Part shown: in pieces, positions 1 to 8,715 of the stretch
Position numbering within the stretch: the stretch's first letter is position 1
How the letters are laid out: the number at the start of each line of letters is the position of its first letter
Source: Chryseobacterium jejuense
GTDB taxonomy: Bacteria > Bacteroidota > Bacteroidia > Flavobacteriales > Weeksellaceae
Direction of reading: 5' to 3'
DNA length: 64,000 nt
Assembly (NCBI RefSeq): GCF_017877355.1
Contig: NZ_JAGIPR010000001.1
Location: 744,001 to 808,000, forward strand
Made by a program: the position numbers and the translations under genes
The notes under the pieces: generated by a model
The model's input: only the letters and a program-made list of their open reading frames with translations
What the model was told of the DNA's origin: nothing
Database searches by the model: none

Positions 1-423
1 TTAAAAGCCTCAGAAATCGATTCTACGGAATTAAAAAATTATTTAAGCGGAATATCCGGAACTGTAGGCGTTATAGATCACTCAAAAAATGTTATTGAGC
101 CCAAAAATGAAAATGAACGATTTACAGGAAATGTTTATCTGCTCATCAGTGGCCAGACATTTTCATCGGCTGCAGATTTTGCCAATGCTTTTAAATTTTA
201 TAAAGCAGGAAAAATTATAGGCTCAGAAACCGGTGGATTTATAATTTCACCTGGAGAAGTTATAGAAAGACAATTGCCCAATTCAAAATTATTTCTGAAC
301 GTATCATCTACAAAAGATTTTAATATTGGTGCCACAGAGAAAGACTGGCATGGTGTAATTCCTGATATACAGGTTCAGAGCGAAGAAGCTCTGAATTATG
401 CGCTGGATAGGCTTATAAAGTGA
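1..423 (+). CDS. S41 family peptidase (tail-specific protease type), C-terminal part
   Basis: This is the last 140 codons of a gene that begins outside the window; the frame is open from base 1 to a TGA at 421-423. The segment SGQTFSSAADFA matches the strand-turn carrying the catalytic serine of S41 (C-terminal processing/interphotoreceptor-type) proteases. It is followed by GSETGGF and by a closing GVIPDIQVQSEEALNYALDRL, the usual end of the fold. Such enzymes in Bacteroidota are mostly periplasmic or lipoprotein hydrolases of unknown substrate. The N-terminus, including any PDZ domain or signal peptide, cannot be seen. The family call is fairly secure; the substrate is unknown. Confidence 0.75.
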   Translation, partial: LKASEIDSTELKNYLSGISGTVGVIDHSKNVIEPKNENERFTGNVYLLISGQTFSSAADFANAFKFYKAGKIIGSETGGFIISPGEVIERQLPNSKLFLNVSSTKDFNIGATEKDWHGVIPDIQVQSEEALNYALDRLIK

Positions 424-622
424 TTAACTTGTTGATATATACTCTTTCCTGTAAATTTATATTTTTCCTATAATTTATATTATGTTAAATTGTTAATAAT
501 TGCATATTGGTTCATATTAATTAAAAGCTTAGTCGAAGAACTGCTGTTGAACTTTTCAGTTTCACTCCACTATTGTAAAATCCTTGTTGAAATAAACCTT
601 TAAAAAGCTGAAGCTTCCTTTC

Positions 623-669
623 AACAAACTTTTCATTGTTGGCTTTGAAAGACCAATGAAAAGTTTGTT
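623..669. repeat. Long perfect stem-loop between converging genes
   Basis: AACAAACTTTTCATTG at 623-638 is repeated as its exact reverse complement at 654-669, giving a 16-bp stem with a 15-nt loop. It lies 11 bases past the stop of the minus-strand beta-lactamase-like gene. There is no clear U-run on either side, so it could be a structural 3' end signal or a remnant of an intergenic repeat. The remainder of 424-680 holds no gene that can be supported. Confidence 0.6.
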
Positions 670-680
670 ACTAGCAATAG

Positions 681-2129
681 TTATTTCATTAGCAATTTAT
701 ATTTTAAGTGAGCATCATAGTCTTCCGGCTCTTTTTCAAGGTATAACTTTAGATATTCAATCGCTTGTTTTTTTTGACCTGAAACCCTATACGCCTCACT
801 TATATAATAATAGCCATAGGTTGAGTTTGGGAAAAAGTGATTATTTAACTTAAATAGATCTATTGCCTGATTAGCCTTTTTTTCGAACAATAGCTTACAA
901 CCATATCTTTCAATGAGATTTTCTCTTAATGAATATTTCTTTGAATTCAATTCTACTTCCTTAATGCCGGCTTCATAACCTTTATCGCATACGGTCTTGA
1001 TGATATCTTTAGTGTAAAAAAAATTGTCAATGGATGGTACTGAACCTGCTAATTGTTTTTTAATCAGATTACTCGCTTCCCAATAATTTTCGACTTCTCC
1101 ATTGGTTAGAATTACAACAGTGTAGCCCAAATCTGGATAAATCATTATTTCACAGGCAATACCATCGTGTCCGCCGGTATGTCCAATAATTCGGTGTCCG
1201 TTGATTATATTTTCTTCAAACCCATAGCCATACATTCCTTCTCTATACTTCACTTTACCTGATGTACAAAGAGTTACAGACTCTTTACTTAATAAAATAT
1301 TATATTGTAAAGCATTGGCAAAACTCAACAAATCATCAGCTGTTGAATAGCCACCACCAGCAGGAGTTCCTTTTGCTAAATTTGAGAAAATATTATTTTT
1401 CCATTGCCCCGGTTCTTCCAATGACATTGTATAGCCGGTCGCCAAATTTGGAATCGCATTATCCAATTCGTAAACATCAGTATTGGTCATTTTTGCAGGT
1501 TTGTATATGTGTTCTTTTACGAAATCAAAATAATTTTGACCCGACACCTTTTCAATAATCAATCCTAAAACCATATATCCGAAATTGCTGTACAGGAAGT
1601 CACTGCCTGGAACAAAGGCCAGTTTTTTATCTGCAAACAATGGAAGATAATCAGAAACTGTTTTGAAGTTTACTTTTGCAAGTTTGTTGTATTCCTCCCA
1701 AAAACTGGACATTCCTGAAGTGTGCGTCAATAATTGATGGATGGTAACGGAGTCGGCAACACTTTTATTAGGATAATCTGTAAGATATTGGCCTACTTTA
1801 TCCTGAAACGAAATTTTCCCAGATTCCACCAATTGCATAATGGCTATTGCCGTGAACATCTTATTGATAGAAGCTAAGTTGAACTTCGTGTCCGGTTTAT
1901 TTTTAACACAGTCCGGCAAATTGGCAAAACCAAAGGCTTCTCTGTAGATTGGTTTGCCATCTTTTGCAATAAGAACAACCCCGCTTAAGTTGTTCTCATT
2001 TTCAAGATTTTTTAAGTGAGATCTTATCGGAGCAACGATGCTTTTCAAATTTTGCGCTCTTACCACGATAGGCTGTAAAACAACAATGAAGAAGATGGCT
2101 GTAATAAAGTATAATTGACGGGTTGTCAT
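681..2129 (-). CDS. Serine hydrolase, beta-lactamase (class C-like) family
   Basis: A 482-residue exported protein with an N-terminal signal peptide (hydrophobic residues 6-24). The beta-lactamase/DD-peptidase fold motifs are present: SxxK as S87-I-N-K90, YSN at 180-182 and HTGG at 317-320 in place of KTG. HTGG is usual for the esterase/peptidase branch (Pfam Beta-lactamase, EstB/AmpC-like), so true drug hydrolysis is not implied. Residues from about 400 onward form helical TPR-like repeats, a common C-terminal extension in Bacteroidota. It sits 74 bp downstream of an AraC regulator on the same strand and could be its target. Substrate unknown. Confidence 0.82.
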   Translation of the reverse strand: MTTRQLYFITAIFFIVVLQPIVVRAQNLKSIVAPIRSHLKNLENENNLSGVVLIAKDGKPIYREAFGFANLPDCVKNKPDTKFNLASINKMFTAIAIMQLVESGKISFQDKVGQYLTDYPNKSVADSVTIHQLLTHTSGMSSFWEEYNKLAKVNFKTVSDYLPLFADKKLAFVPGSDFLYSNFGYMVLGLIIEKVSGQNYFDFVKEHIYKPAKMTNTDVYELDNAIPNLATGYTMSLEEPGQWKNNIFSNLAKGTPAGGGYSTADDLLSFANALQYNILLSKESVTLCTSGKVKYREGMYGYGFEENIINGHRIIGHTGGHDGIACEIMIYPDLGYTVVILTNGEVENYWEASNLIKKQLAGSVPSIDNFFYTKDIIKTVCDKGYEAGIKEVELNSKKYSLRENLIERYGCKLLFEKKANQAIDLFKLNNHFFPNSTYGYYYISEAYRVSGQKKQAIEYLKLYLEKEPEDYDAHLKYKLLMK

Positions 2130-2203
2130 AGGATTGTCTTATATGATTAAGCAGCAAAACTACTTTAAGTATAAAAGGAAAAATTGTATAATTGTAAACC
2201 TAC

Positions 2204-3037
2204 CTATAAAAATAGCCAATGAATTTGTTTTTTTTCTAGCATACTCGTTTTGTCAAAGAAAACCTTGGGAGAAAACCCTGTCACTGATTTGAATTCCCTG
2301 ATCATATGAGACTGGTCAAAATAATCAACACCATATGCAATATCCGTTAAGTTGTTTCTTGCGTTATTTGATGCGTATTTATTAACCGCATTTCTAAACC
2401 TTAGAATCTTTTTGAATTGAGATGGTGTTTTACAGATATGTCTGCCAAAGTGTTTGTTTAATGTTGTACGCGAGATATCATTTTTTTTGCACAGTTCTGT
2501 AATGGTTACAGCGTCATTTTCATCACCCATCATTTCAGACAAAACATTCTCAAGAAAATTGTGTTTAAACCCAATTAATTTGGATAACCAATACCTTTCA
2601 ACAGCTTCAATTTTTTCGGTGTCATTTTGCAAAGAAAGAATGTCAATCATCGCTTTTCTATAATCTTCAAAGGGCGAAAATTCAGAAAAGTTTGAACTGT
2701 TGTAATGGTTTAATTCGTGTTCTAAAAATGAATTAATAGCCAATGGTTTAAAATAGATCGTGATTTCGTTTATTTTCCCTTCGTACTGAACGTACACTGG
2801 CTTATTGAAATTAGACACCAAATTGGTTTCAACCTCATTATCATCACATTGTTCGATGATCAATTGATTTCCTTTAGTGATTGATTTTGATCTTTCACTG
2901 TTTGATACAATGGTGAAAATAGATGGGAACGTGATGTATTTGATGGATTCTTCTTCAGAGGTATGGGTGAGTATGTAAATACACTCCATATATTTTTTAA
3001 GTAAAGGATTGGAAGGGGTATAAACTTTTATTTTCAT
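2204..3037 (-). CDS. AraC family transcriptional regulator
   Basis: About 277 residues. The C-terminal third carries two helix-turn-helix units (ITELCKKNDISRTTLNKHFGR, then the second with SHMIREFKSVTGFSPKVFF), the signature of AraC/XylS DNA-binding domains. The N-terminal part resembles the DUF6597-type sensor found in many Bacteroidota AraC proteins. I start at the ATG giving MKIKVYTPSNPL; a longer frame from a TTG at 3064 adds nine residues without support. Ligand unknown. The neighbouring serine hydrolase on the same strand is the likeliest regulated gene, by position only. Confidence 0.8.
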   Translation of the reverse strand: MKIKVYTPSNPLLKKYMECIYILTHTSEEESIKYITFPSIFTIVSNSERSKSITKGNQLIIEQCDDNEVETNLVSNFNKPVYVQYEGKINEITIYFKPLAINSFLEHELNHYNSSNFSEFSPFEDYRKAMIDILSLQNDTEKIEAVERYWLSKLIGFKHNFLENVLSEMMGDENDAVTITELCKKNDISRTTLNKHFGRHICKTPSQFKKILRFRNAVNKYASNNARNNLTDIAYGVDYFDQSHMIREFKSVTGFSPKVFFDKTSMLEKKQIHWLFL

Positions 3038-3261
3038 AGGTTGCAATTGGGAGCTAGAGCCCAACTAACTATTTGTACACATATTTTGTTAGATCTTAAT
3101 TCACTTGCTGCCACCGTGCCTTTTAATTATACATGAAAAAGCCTTTCGCCTTTTTCTATTAGTGCAATAAAATGACCACTAACTTTCAAATGGATGCAAT
3201 GCAATCCTACTCATTAACTTTCGTAAAGCTATATCTGACGCTAATTTAAATTTTATTTTTA

Positions 3262-3831
3262 TTATTTTTCATTAAGAATTTGTTGTAATATTAAAGCGGT
3301 TGCCTTAGCATCGTCTAATGCTCTATGAAATTTAAAATCTTCTTTTACATTCATTTTTTCTAAAACTCTTTCTAGGGAGATTCCGGATGTAGAAATGTTT
3401 TTCTTTGCCAGCCAATAAACACCCAGTGCTCTGATATCAAAACCTCCGCCAACAAAATACTGATTATAATCTAATCCAAATTCTGTAAATTCTTTTCTCA
3501 AAAGTGGTAAATCATAGTACAATCCCCACCCTGCTAACGTTGATTTATTTTTTTCTCCATACCAATCTAAAAACTGGTGAATTGCTTCATCAAAATACTT
3601 TTCATTTTCAACCATTTCATTCGTAATGTTTGTAATATCTGTGATTTCAGGTAGAATGGGAAAATGTTTTGGCTTTATTAAAATTGAGAATTCGCTTTTT
3701 ATTTCAAAAGTCTTCCTATCTAATTTTACAGCCCCTATTTCTATTATATTGGTTTCATTTATTTCATTTTTTCCAAAAGTTTTGCAACTTCCTTCTAAAT
3801 CATAAATCACCAAATCACTTGAGAACTTCAT
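3262..3831 (-). CDS. DnaQ-like (DEDDh) 3'-5' exonuclease
   Basis: 189 residues with the exonuclease motifs in order: DLEGSC near the N-terminus (Exo I, D and E), GWGLYYDLPLL (Exo II, with D) and FHRALDDAKA near the C-terminus (Exo III, H and D). The length and the DLEGSC form resemble the ERI-1/KapD branch, which degrades RNA or short oligonucleotides, more than the replicative proofreading subunit. I start at the ATG at 3831; an in-frame TTG 18 bases upstream is less likely. It is a single gene with a GAAAAAG/CTTTTTC stem at 3135-3156 downstream that may end transcription. Substrate is inferred from family only. Confidence 0.82.
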   Translation of the reverse strand: MKFSSDLVIYDLEGSCKTFGKNEINETNIIEIGAVKLDRKTFEIKSEFSILIKPKHFPILPEITDITNITNEMVENEKYFDEAIHQFLDWYGEKNKSTLAGWGLYYDLPLLRKEFTEFGLDYNQYFVGGGFDIRALGVYWLAKKNISTSGISLERVLEKMNVKEDFKFHRALDDAKATALILQQILNEK

Positions 3832-3902
3832 ATCAATGTTTATTAACAATCTCTCAAAGGTATTTTCGTACTGCGCAATCTATTAGCGTATATTGTCGTT
3901 TT

Positions 3903-4645
3903 TTATTTTAATTCAATAATTTCAGAATAATATTTCCTCCATTCGTTTGCTAAATCAACTTTGTCCATCATTTGTAATATACCTTCTAAATCATACTTTT
4001 TACGATTCCTTCCATCATTCAACATGCGGTTATCGCGAACTTTTTATCGTCTTCGCTTTGGGATAATAAATGCCAAAGCCATCCGAGAATATAACTATCC
4101 AAATTATCTTGATAACTTGAAGTATAAGGATATAACTCAAAATAAAGATCTACATAACATTCAGTAAATTTTTCTTTATTAACATGGAACAGAGGTTTTT
4201 CATATTCTGTTAAATTTTGTTGGATCACTACCATTAATTCCCCTTCATAATTATAAAACTCAGTTTTATAGGGAATATTACGCTTTCTGAAATTTCCATT
4301 CCTGTAAAAGAAATTATCATTTTTAAGAATAATATTTCCATCCATATCATATTCAAAACTATCACTTTTTCTACCCGGCCATTCTGACTGGGTTTTTCCG
4401 TTCAGATGCCAGGTTTTATAACTGATATAATCACCATCATCAAAATAACTTTCATTGGCTATTTGACCGTTGTCATAATATTCTACAGATTTCCCATGAG
4501 CATTGCCATTTTTAAATTGAGTTGTCATATTTCCATCGACTAATGTTCCTGTAAAGAGTTCTCCTTTATAAGACATACAAGTATAATAATCCTGAAGATT
4601 AGCTTCAAAATCGGTTTCATTATATTCTATAATTGTCTGGGTCAT
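3903..4645 (-). pseudogene. YwqK/MORN-like repeat protein, apparently frameshifted near the 3' end
   Basis: The main frame (4019-4645, starting MTQTIIEYNETDF) has MORN-like units such as GNAHGKSVEYYDNGQIANESYFDDG and YKTWHLNGKTQSEW, seen in proteins of the YwqK antitoxin-like family. It stops after FAITAC. A second frame at 3903-4025 runs on with DGRNRKKYDLEGIL and MMDKVDLANEWRKYYSE, which looks like genuine coding sequence. Adding one A to the A5 run just before the stop joins the two parts (DDKKVRDNRMLNDG...) into one protein of about 250 residues. I therefore read it as one gene broken by a one-base indel. Sequencing error, real mutation and programmed slippage cannot be told apart here. 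No toxin partner is visible nearby. Confidence 0.6.
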
Positions 4646-4731
4646 TATTGAATTTATCAAGGTTTACAAGATAGGTTTGCTCAAATGTAAGCACTCTCCT
4701 ACTAAAATGATTATTAGTTTATTCCATCACA

Positions 4732-5517
4732 TTAATTAAACTCAAGCTCATCAAAATCCTTTATTTCAGATAATTTGATAAGTTTTTCGACCTTGATCAT
4801 TTCCCAGCTATCTTTGTATTTGACTTCATAATTATCGCCATCATCCTCTTTATTTAAATTATCTTTGGTAAGTTTCTTTTTGGTCAGAAAATTAATACTT
4901 ACTTCATACTGAGGTACTGGTCCTCTGCTTGAATATGAGTCATAGCCAATGAGCTCCATATCCCCATTCTGATACCTAAAAGTGTAGCCCCAAGATCCAT
5001 ATCTTCCATGCCCATAATCTATATGTAAGTTTCCTTTTTCAATGCTCACACTTAACTCAGGAGCAAAGTATACGCCGCCATCCTCATTTTCAGAGGAAAA
5101 ACAATTGTAGTTTTTAGAAGCCAACTCATAATAATTGCCTTTATTTAATAGTACAATAATACCTCTCCTGTTTCGGTCTAATTCCCCGCGATTTTCATCT
5201 TTTATAACTTTGCTTTTGTCTGTTCCTTTGATGATGAGTACAATGTCTTCCAATCCGTCTTTATTCAGGTCACCTTTTATTTCGTTCCAGCCTTCAGCTG
5301 AAACTCCCCCTTCATATTTGTTGATCACATACCCTGCTGGTATAAAGTCACTTGGGTTTTTCTTTTCTTCAATGCTTTGCGAGGAATGATTTACAGTAAT
5401 GCCATTCTCTTGTACTCCTTGAATTTCAGTGTTTTTAGTTTCTGTTGATTTCTGCTTCTCATTTTTACAAGATGGCAATACAAAAGCAAATGCTAGAAAT
5501 AGGACTATTTTTTTCAT
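4732..5517 (-). CDS. Lipoprotein with FG-GAP/VCBS-like segment
   Basis: 261 residues starting with a lipoprotein signal: hydrophobic stretch then lipobox LPSC with Cys17, so anchored in the outer or inner membrane. The middle segment GDLNKDGLEDIVLIIKG is a calcium-loop-like motif (DxNxDG) of the kind found in FG-GAP/VCBS repeats. The rest is rich in aromatic and glycine residues (YGHGRYGSWGYTFRYQNG). Proteins of this design are common in Chryseobacterium with no assigned function. It has no obvious operon partner. Confidence 0.6.
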   Translation of the reverse strand: MKKIVLFLAFAFVLPSCKNEKQKSTETKNTEIQGVQENGITVNHSSQSIEEKKNPSDFIPAGYVINKYEGGVSAEGWNEIKGDLNKDGLEDIVLIIKGTDKSKVIKDENRGELDRNRRGIIVLLNKGNYYELASKNYNCFSSENEDGGVYFAPELSVSIEKGNLHIDYGHGRYGSWGYTFRYQNGDMELIGYDSYSSRGPVPQYEVSINFLTKKKLTKDNLNKEDDGDNYEVKYKDSWEMIKVEKLIKLSEIKDFDELEFN

Positions 5518-5684
5518 GGTTTTTATGTTGTTCCAGTTAAGATCACTTATTTATTGACGAATATAAATAATTTTGGCAACTGTATATAATTTTACATTAA
5601 AGTTATTTCGCGCTGTCATTCTGAAAGTAACAACGTGAATATTATGAGTCTGCATTCAGATTATTATTGAAATTCATAATAAAA

Positions 5685-5709
5685 AGCCCCAAAGTCTTAC
5701 TTTGGAGCT
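5685..5709 (-). terminator. Rho-independent terminator of the BspA-like gene
   Basis: Stem AGCCCCAAAGT/ACTTTGGAGCT with a CTT loop, followed on the minus strand by a T-rich run, 17 bases past the stop of the gene at 5726. Confidence 0.7.
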
Positions 5710-5725
5710 GAATTTTGAAAATCTA

Positions 5726-7219
5726 TTATTTCTTAACTATTTTGGTGAAAATTGTATTGCTTTTTAACAGATAATTCCCTGATGGACATTCAGTAAGGTC
5801 AACACGGTTGTTTCCTTTATTTAAAATCACATTTTTAATGATTTTACCTGTAATGTCATATAAATAAGCATTTTCATTGGCAGTGGATTCAATAGTAATT
5901 ACTCCTGTTGTCGGATTTGGATAAGCCGGAGTTTTCATTTGTTTTGAAGTTTCTGCTGTTGATAAGTTAGCGTTGCAACTCGCGTTATAAGAGTCTCCAT
6001 TAATATTGAAACCTTTGTTCGTCAATTGAGCTCTTGCCATAATAGCTTGCGGTGTAGAATAAGTTAATCCTGTTGCTTCTATGACTCCAATTGCGGATCC
6101 TAAGTTTGATAATGTAGGATTATTGCTGAGGGCAATTAGAAATTTATTATAATTAATACATGATAAACCAGAATTATTAAATCCGAAATATACATAGGCT
6201 GAAGGAACATTTTGAAAGCTGATATTCCAGGTAGAAATATCCTGATCAAAAAGCGAAGCACCATTGAACATCATAAAACTATCAGCACCCCAAACTTTAT
6301 TAACATCCCAGTTTCCAATAGGCTGATTAAATGATGATGCATTGGTAAACATTTGGCCAAAACTTACTACTTTACTGGTATTCCAATTATTAAGAGGCTG
6401 ATTAAAGGATTTAGCATTAGAGAACATATAACGGAAATTCGTTGCATTGCTTGTATTCCATGAATTTAATGGCTGATTGAACGCTACCGCATCCTGGAAC
6501 ATGGAAATGAAATTGGTTCCGGACGAGGTATTCCAGGCAGAAATATTTTGATTAAAAGCTGAAGCTGAAGAAAACATATCCCGAAAATCGGTTACTTTCG
6601 CTGTATTCCAGGTTCCAATATTCTGGTTAAACAATTTGGCTTTGTTAAACATACCATTCATATTCGTAATGGTGCTTGTGTTCCAGTTAGAAAATGAATC
6701 ATTTCCAATCAGAGAAGGGCAATTAGAGAACATTTGTGATACATTGTTTATTTGGCTTAAATTAGGCGTATCTGTAGCCGTTACGTTAAGATTCGGACAA
6801 TATGCAAAGCCCTGAGTAAATTGCTGAAGCCAAAGGATATCTCCCCATTGACTCACTTCAAAGAGTTCCGGATTTCCGCTGGCATTCATATAAGCACTGC
6901 CTTTAAATCCATAAAATAATCCATTGCCATTGGATGCTTTCACTTTGTAGGTTGCCTGGATAGGATTTGGGTTTAAAGAAGCTCCAAAAGAAATAATTGT
7001 AAAAATATTGCTATTGGAGGTAACGGAGAGAGTTCCGTTATGTTGAGGGTAGCCTACTTCTTCCCAGCTAATGGTGTAGTTGGTTCCGGTGCCACCAAAA
7101 GATATCGCATTATCGATGGTCCCATTTACATTAGGTTTCCATAAAGTAATAAATTCATTCTGTGCATAAGAAATGAAAAATAGAAAAAGAAAAATGATTA
7201 CTAGTTGTTTTTTGTACAT
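5726..7219 (-). CDS. BspA-type (DUF285) repeat surface protein with type IX sorting domain
   Basis: 497 residues. A signal peptide (residues 1-19, ending SYAQ) is followed by a beta-rich N-terminal part. Then come about seven 24-27-residue DUF285 units of the pattern FNQxIxxWNTSxxTxFxxMFxxAxx, between about residues 160 and 340. The end (AYPNPTTGVITIE... to TKIVKK) is a type A C-terminal domain for the type IX secretion system. The protein is therefore likely secreted to the cell surface, where BspA-like leucine-rich proteins often bind host or matrix proteins. A -7-like TATCTTTG (minus strand, 7300-7307) precedes the gene. Binding partner unknown. Confidence 0.85.
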   Translation of the reverse strand: MYKKQLVIIFLFLFFISYAQNEFITLWKPNVNGTIDNAISFGGTGTNYTISWEEVGYPQHNGTLSVTSNSNIFTIISFGASLNPNPIQATYKVKASNGNGLFYGFKGSAYMNASGNPELFEVSQWGDILWLQQFTQGFAYCPNLNVTATDTPNLSQINNVSQMFSNCPSLIGNDSFSNWNTSTITNMNGMFNKAKLFNQNIGTWNTAKVTDFRDMFSSASAFNQNISAWNTSSGTNFISMFQDAVAFNQPLNSWNTSNATNFRYMFSNAKSFNQPLNNWNTSKVVSFGQMFTNASSFNQPIGNWDVNKVWGADSFMMFNGASLFDQDISTWNISFQNVPSAYVYFGFNNSGLSCINYNKFLIALSNNPTLSNLGSAIGVIEATGLTYSTPQAIMARAQLTNKGFNINGDSYNASCNANLSTAETSKQMKTPAYPNPTTGVITIESTANENAYLYDITGKIIKNVILNKGNNRVDLTECPSGNYLLKSNTIFTKIVKK

Positions 7220-7299
7220 AATTTAAAATAATAATTTAAGGTTAAAATTGGGTTTGATAAGGTTGTAACTTCCCGGGGTTCTGTATCTTATCTCTAATA

Positions 7300-7307
7300 C
7301 AAAGATA
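7300..7307 (-). promoter_or_regulatory. Possible -7 promoter element (TAnnTTTG) for the BspA-like gene
   Basis: On the minus strand this reads TATCTTTG, an exact match to the Bacteroidota -7 consensus, 80 bases before the ATG. No well-spaced -33 TTTG was found, so the call is weak. The rest of the 356-base gap (7220-7575) is very AT-rich and shows no other gene. Confidence 0.35.
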
Positions 7308-7575
7308 TAGACGCATAGCGACAAAAGGTGTCGTATTATAATAAACTGAGTATTTTTTTTAATATTTTTTCAAATAATATTTAATTTTATTTATCTGAAA
7401 ATCAATATTTTATATTTATTTATCTTGTATGGACATCTGTGAACATCTGAGCAATCTGTAGGAAAGAATATTTGAAGATTTTTAGAATATTTTAGCTCTA
7501 GTTTGGGTTATATTTTAAAATCTATTCGGGAGAAAATGTATCTTGTACTCTCCTATTGTTATTCTGTATTATAAT

Positions 7576-8154
7576 ATGCTGTTAGAAAAATTATTCAAGG
7601 AATTTGATGTAGATATCAAGACATTCAATTCGGCTGATTCTGAGCTTTTTGACCAATATTTTGAACGTATTTTGGTTAAAAAAAACACTTTCCTTATCCA
7701 GGAAGGCGAATTGGAAAAATACAGTTACTTTATTTTCAGAGGTATAGCCCGTTGTTGGACTTTAAATCATAAAGGTGAAGAACAGACGTTCTGGTTTTGC
7801 AAGGAAGGTACTTTTTCTTTATCCAACATATCCTTTACCTTGCAGGAACGATCTACTTTTAATGTGCAAACCATTACAGATTGTGAGATATACAGGATTG
7901 ATTATCAACAGGCAGAAAAACTGTACAAAGCAATTCCTGGCTTAAAACCAGCTTTTGAAGACCTGACTGCCAGATTGTTGAATAAACTTCTCAACCGAAA
8001 TATAGACCTGATAAAATACAGCTCAGAACAATATTATCTGCAAATGATGGCAGAATATGGCAATGCTTTCAATTATATCCCTTTAAAAGATATTGCTTCT
8101 TATTTAGGAATTACTCCTCAGGCGCTCAGTAGAATACGTAAACGCATTTTTTAA
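7576..8154 (+). CDS. Crp/Fnr family transcriptional regulator
   Basis: 192 residues from the ATG giving MLLEKLFKEFDVD; a TTG-initiated frame from 7543 adds 11 implausible residues. Residues about 20-120 form the cyclic-nucleotide-binding-type beta roll (VKKNTFLIQEGELEKYSYFIFRGIARCW). The C-terminus PLKDIASYLGITPQALSRIRKRI is a winged-helix recognition helix, truncated right after it as is usual in Bacteroidota members of this family. No cysteine cluster for an Fe-S site and no clear cAMP-binding arginine are seen, so the effector is unknown. It lies 53 bases ahead of a GNAT gene that may be co-transcribed. Confidence 0.85.
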   Translation: MLLEKLFKEFDVDIKTFNSADSELFDQYFERILVKKNTFLIQEGELEKYSYFIFRGIARCWTLNHKGEEQTFWFCKEGTFSLSNISFTLQERSTFNVQTITDCEIYRIDYQQAEKLYKAIPGLKPAFEDLTARLLNKLLNRNIDLIKYSSEQYYLQMMAEYGNAFNYIPLKDIASYLGITPQALSRIRKRIF

Positions 8155-8213
8155 CTCAGGTTCAGTGGTTGATATGGATAAATACGGATTTTTGCACCAC
8201 AATATTTATGATT

Positions 8214-8636
8214 ATGATTAGAGAAATTATACAAACAGATTACCCACAATTGATGAATATCTGGGAAAGTGCCGTCCTCAATACCCACGATTTTTTAAAA
8301 GAAGAAGATTTTAATTACTATAAAGAACAGATTCCCGGTTATTTTGAGCATGTTACTTTAGTAGGATTTGAAGTAGATAATGTTTTAGTCGGATTTATGG
8401 GCATAGCAGAAGGAAATCTTGAGATGCTTTTTATTCATAATGATTACCGTGGTCAAGGAATTGGTAAAAAACTCATCCAATACGGAACAGACCAGTTAAA
8501 AGTAAGCAAAGTAGATGTGAATGAACAAAATATACAGGCAGTTGATTTTTACAAACATATCGGATTTCATGTGCTGAGCAGATCAGAGCTAGACGGACAA
8601 GGAAAAGAATATCCTATTTTACATATGGGATTGTAA
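8214..8636 (+). CDS. GNAT family N-acetyltransferase
   Basis: 140 residues from MIREIIQTDYPQL. The acetyl-CoA-binding motif is clear: LFIHNDYRGQGIGKKLIQYG (R/Q-x-x-G-x-G/A). It is followed by VNEQNIQAVDFYKHIGF, the usual beta5-alpha4 segment. Size and sequence resemble the YjaB-type small acetyltransferases. A second possible start two codons upstream (8208) exists; the frame from a TTG at 8169 is not favoured. Substrate unknown. A bidirectional terminator follows. Confidence 0.82.
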   Translation: MIREIIQTDYPQLMNIWESAVLNTHDFLKEEDFNYYKEQIPGYFEHVTLVGFEVDNVLVGFMGIAEGNLEMLFIHNDYRGQGIGKKLIQYGTDQLKVSKVDVNEQNIQAVDFYKHIGFHVLSRSELDGQGKEYPILHMGL

Positions 8637-8661
8637 TCCTATTGAAATAAATTATTATAGT

Positions 8662-8687
8662 CAAAAGCATCCCACGGGATGCTTTTG
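8662..8687. terminator. Bidirectional terminator
   Basis: CAAAAGCATCCC and GGGATGCTTTTG form a tight hairpin with only a CA-G turn, lying between the converging GNAT gene and the ferritin-like gene. A T-rich run follows on both strands. Confidence 0.75.
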
Positions 8688-8715
8688 AATTTTTATGATA
8701 TAGATATATTGTTTA

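Noticed and set aside
656-853. Small plus-strand ORF (65 codons) over the end of the beta-lactamase-like gene
   Set aside because: It overlaps a well-supported minus-strand gene and begins inside the long hairpin; no sign of independent coding.
681-2129. Antibiotic-resistance beta-lactamase
   Set aside because: The third motif is HTGG and the protein has a TPR-like tail, as in esterase/peptidase relatives; resistance is not supported.
3903-4645. Toxin-antitoxin pair
   Set aside because: The MORN/YwqK-like gene belongs to a family sometimes labelled antitoxin, but no toxin gene is adjacent.
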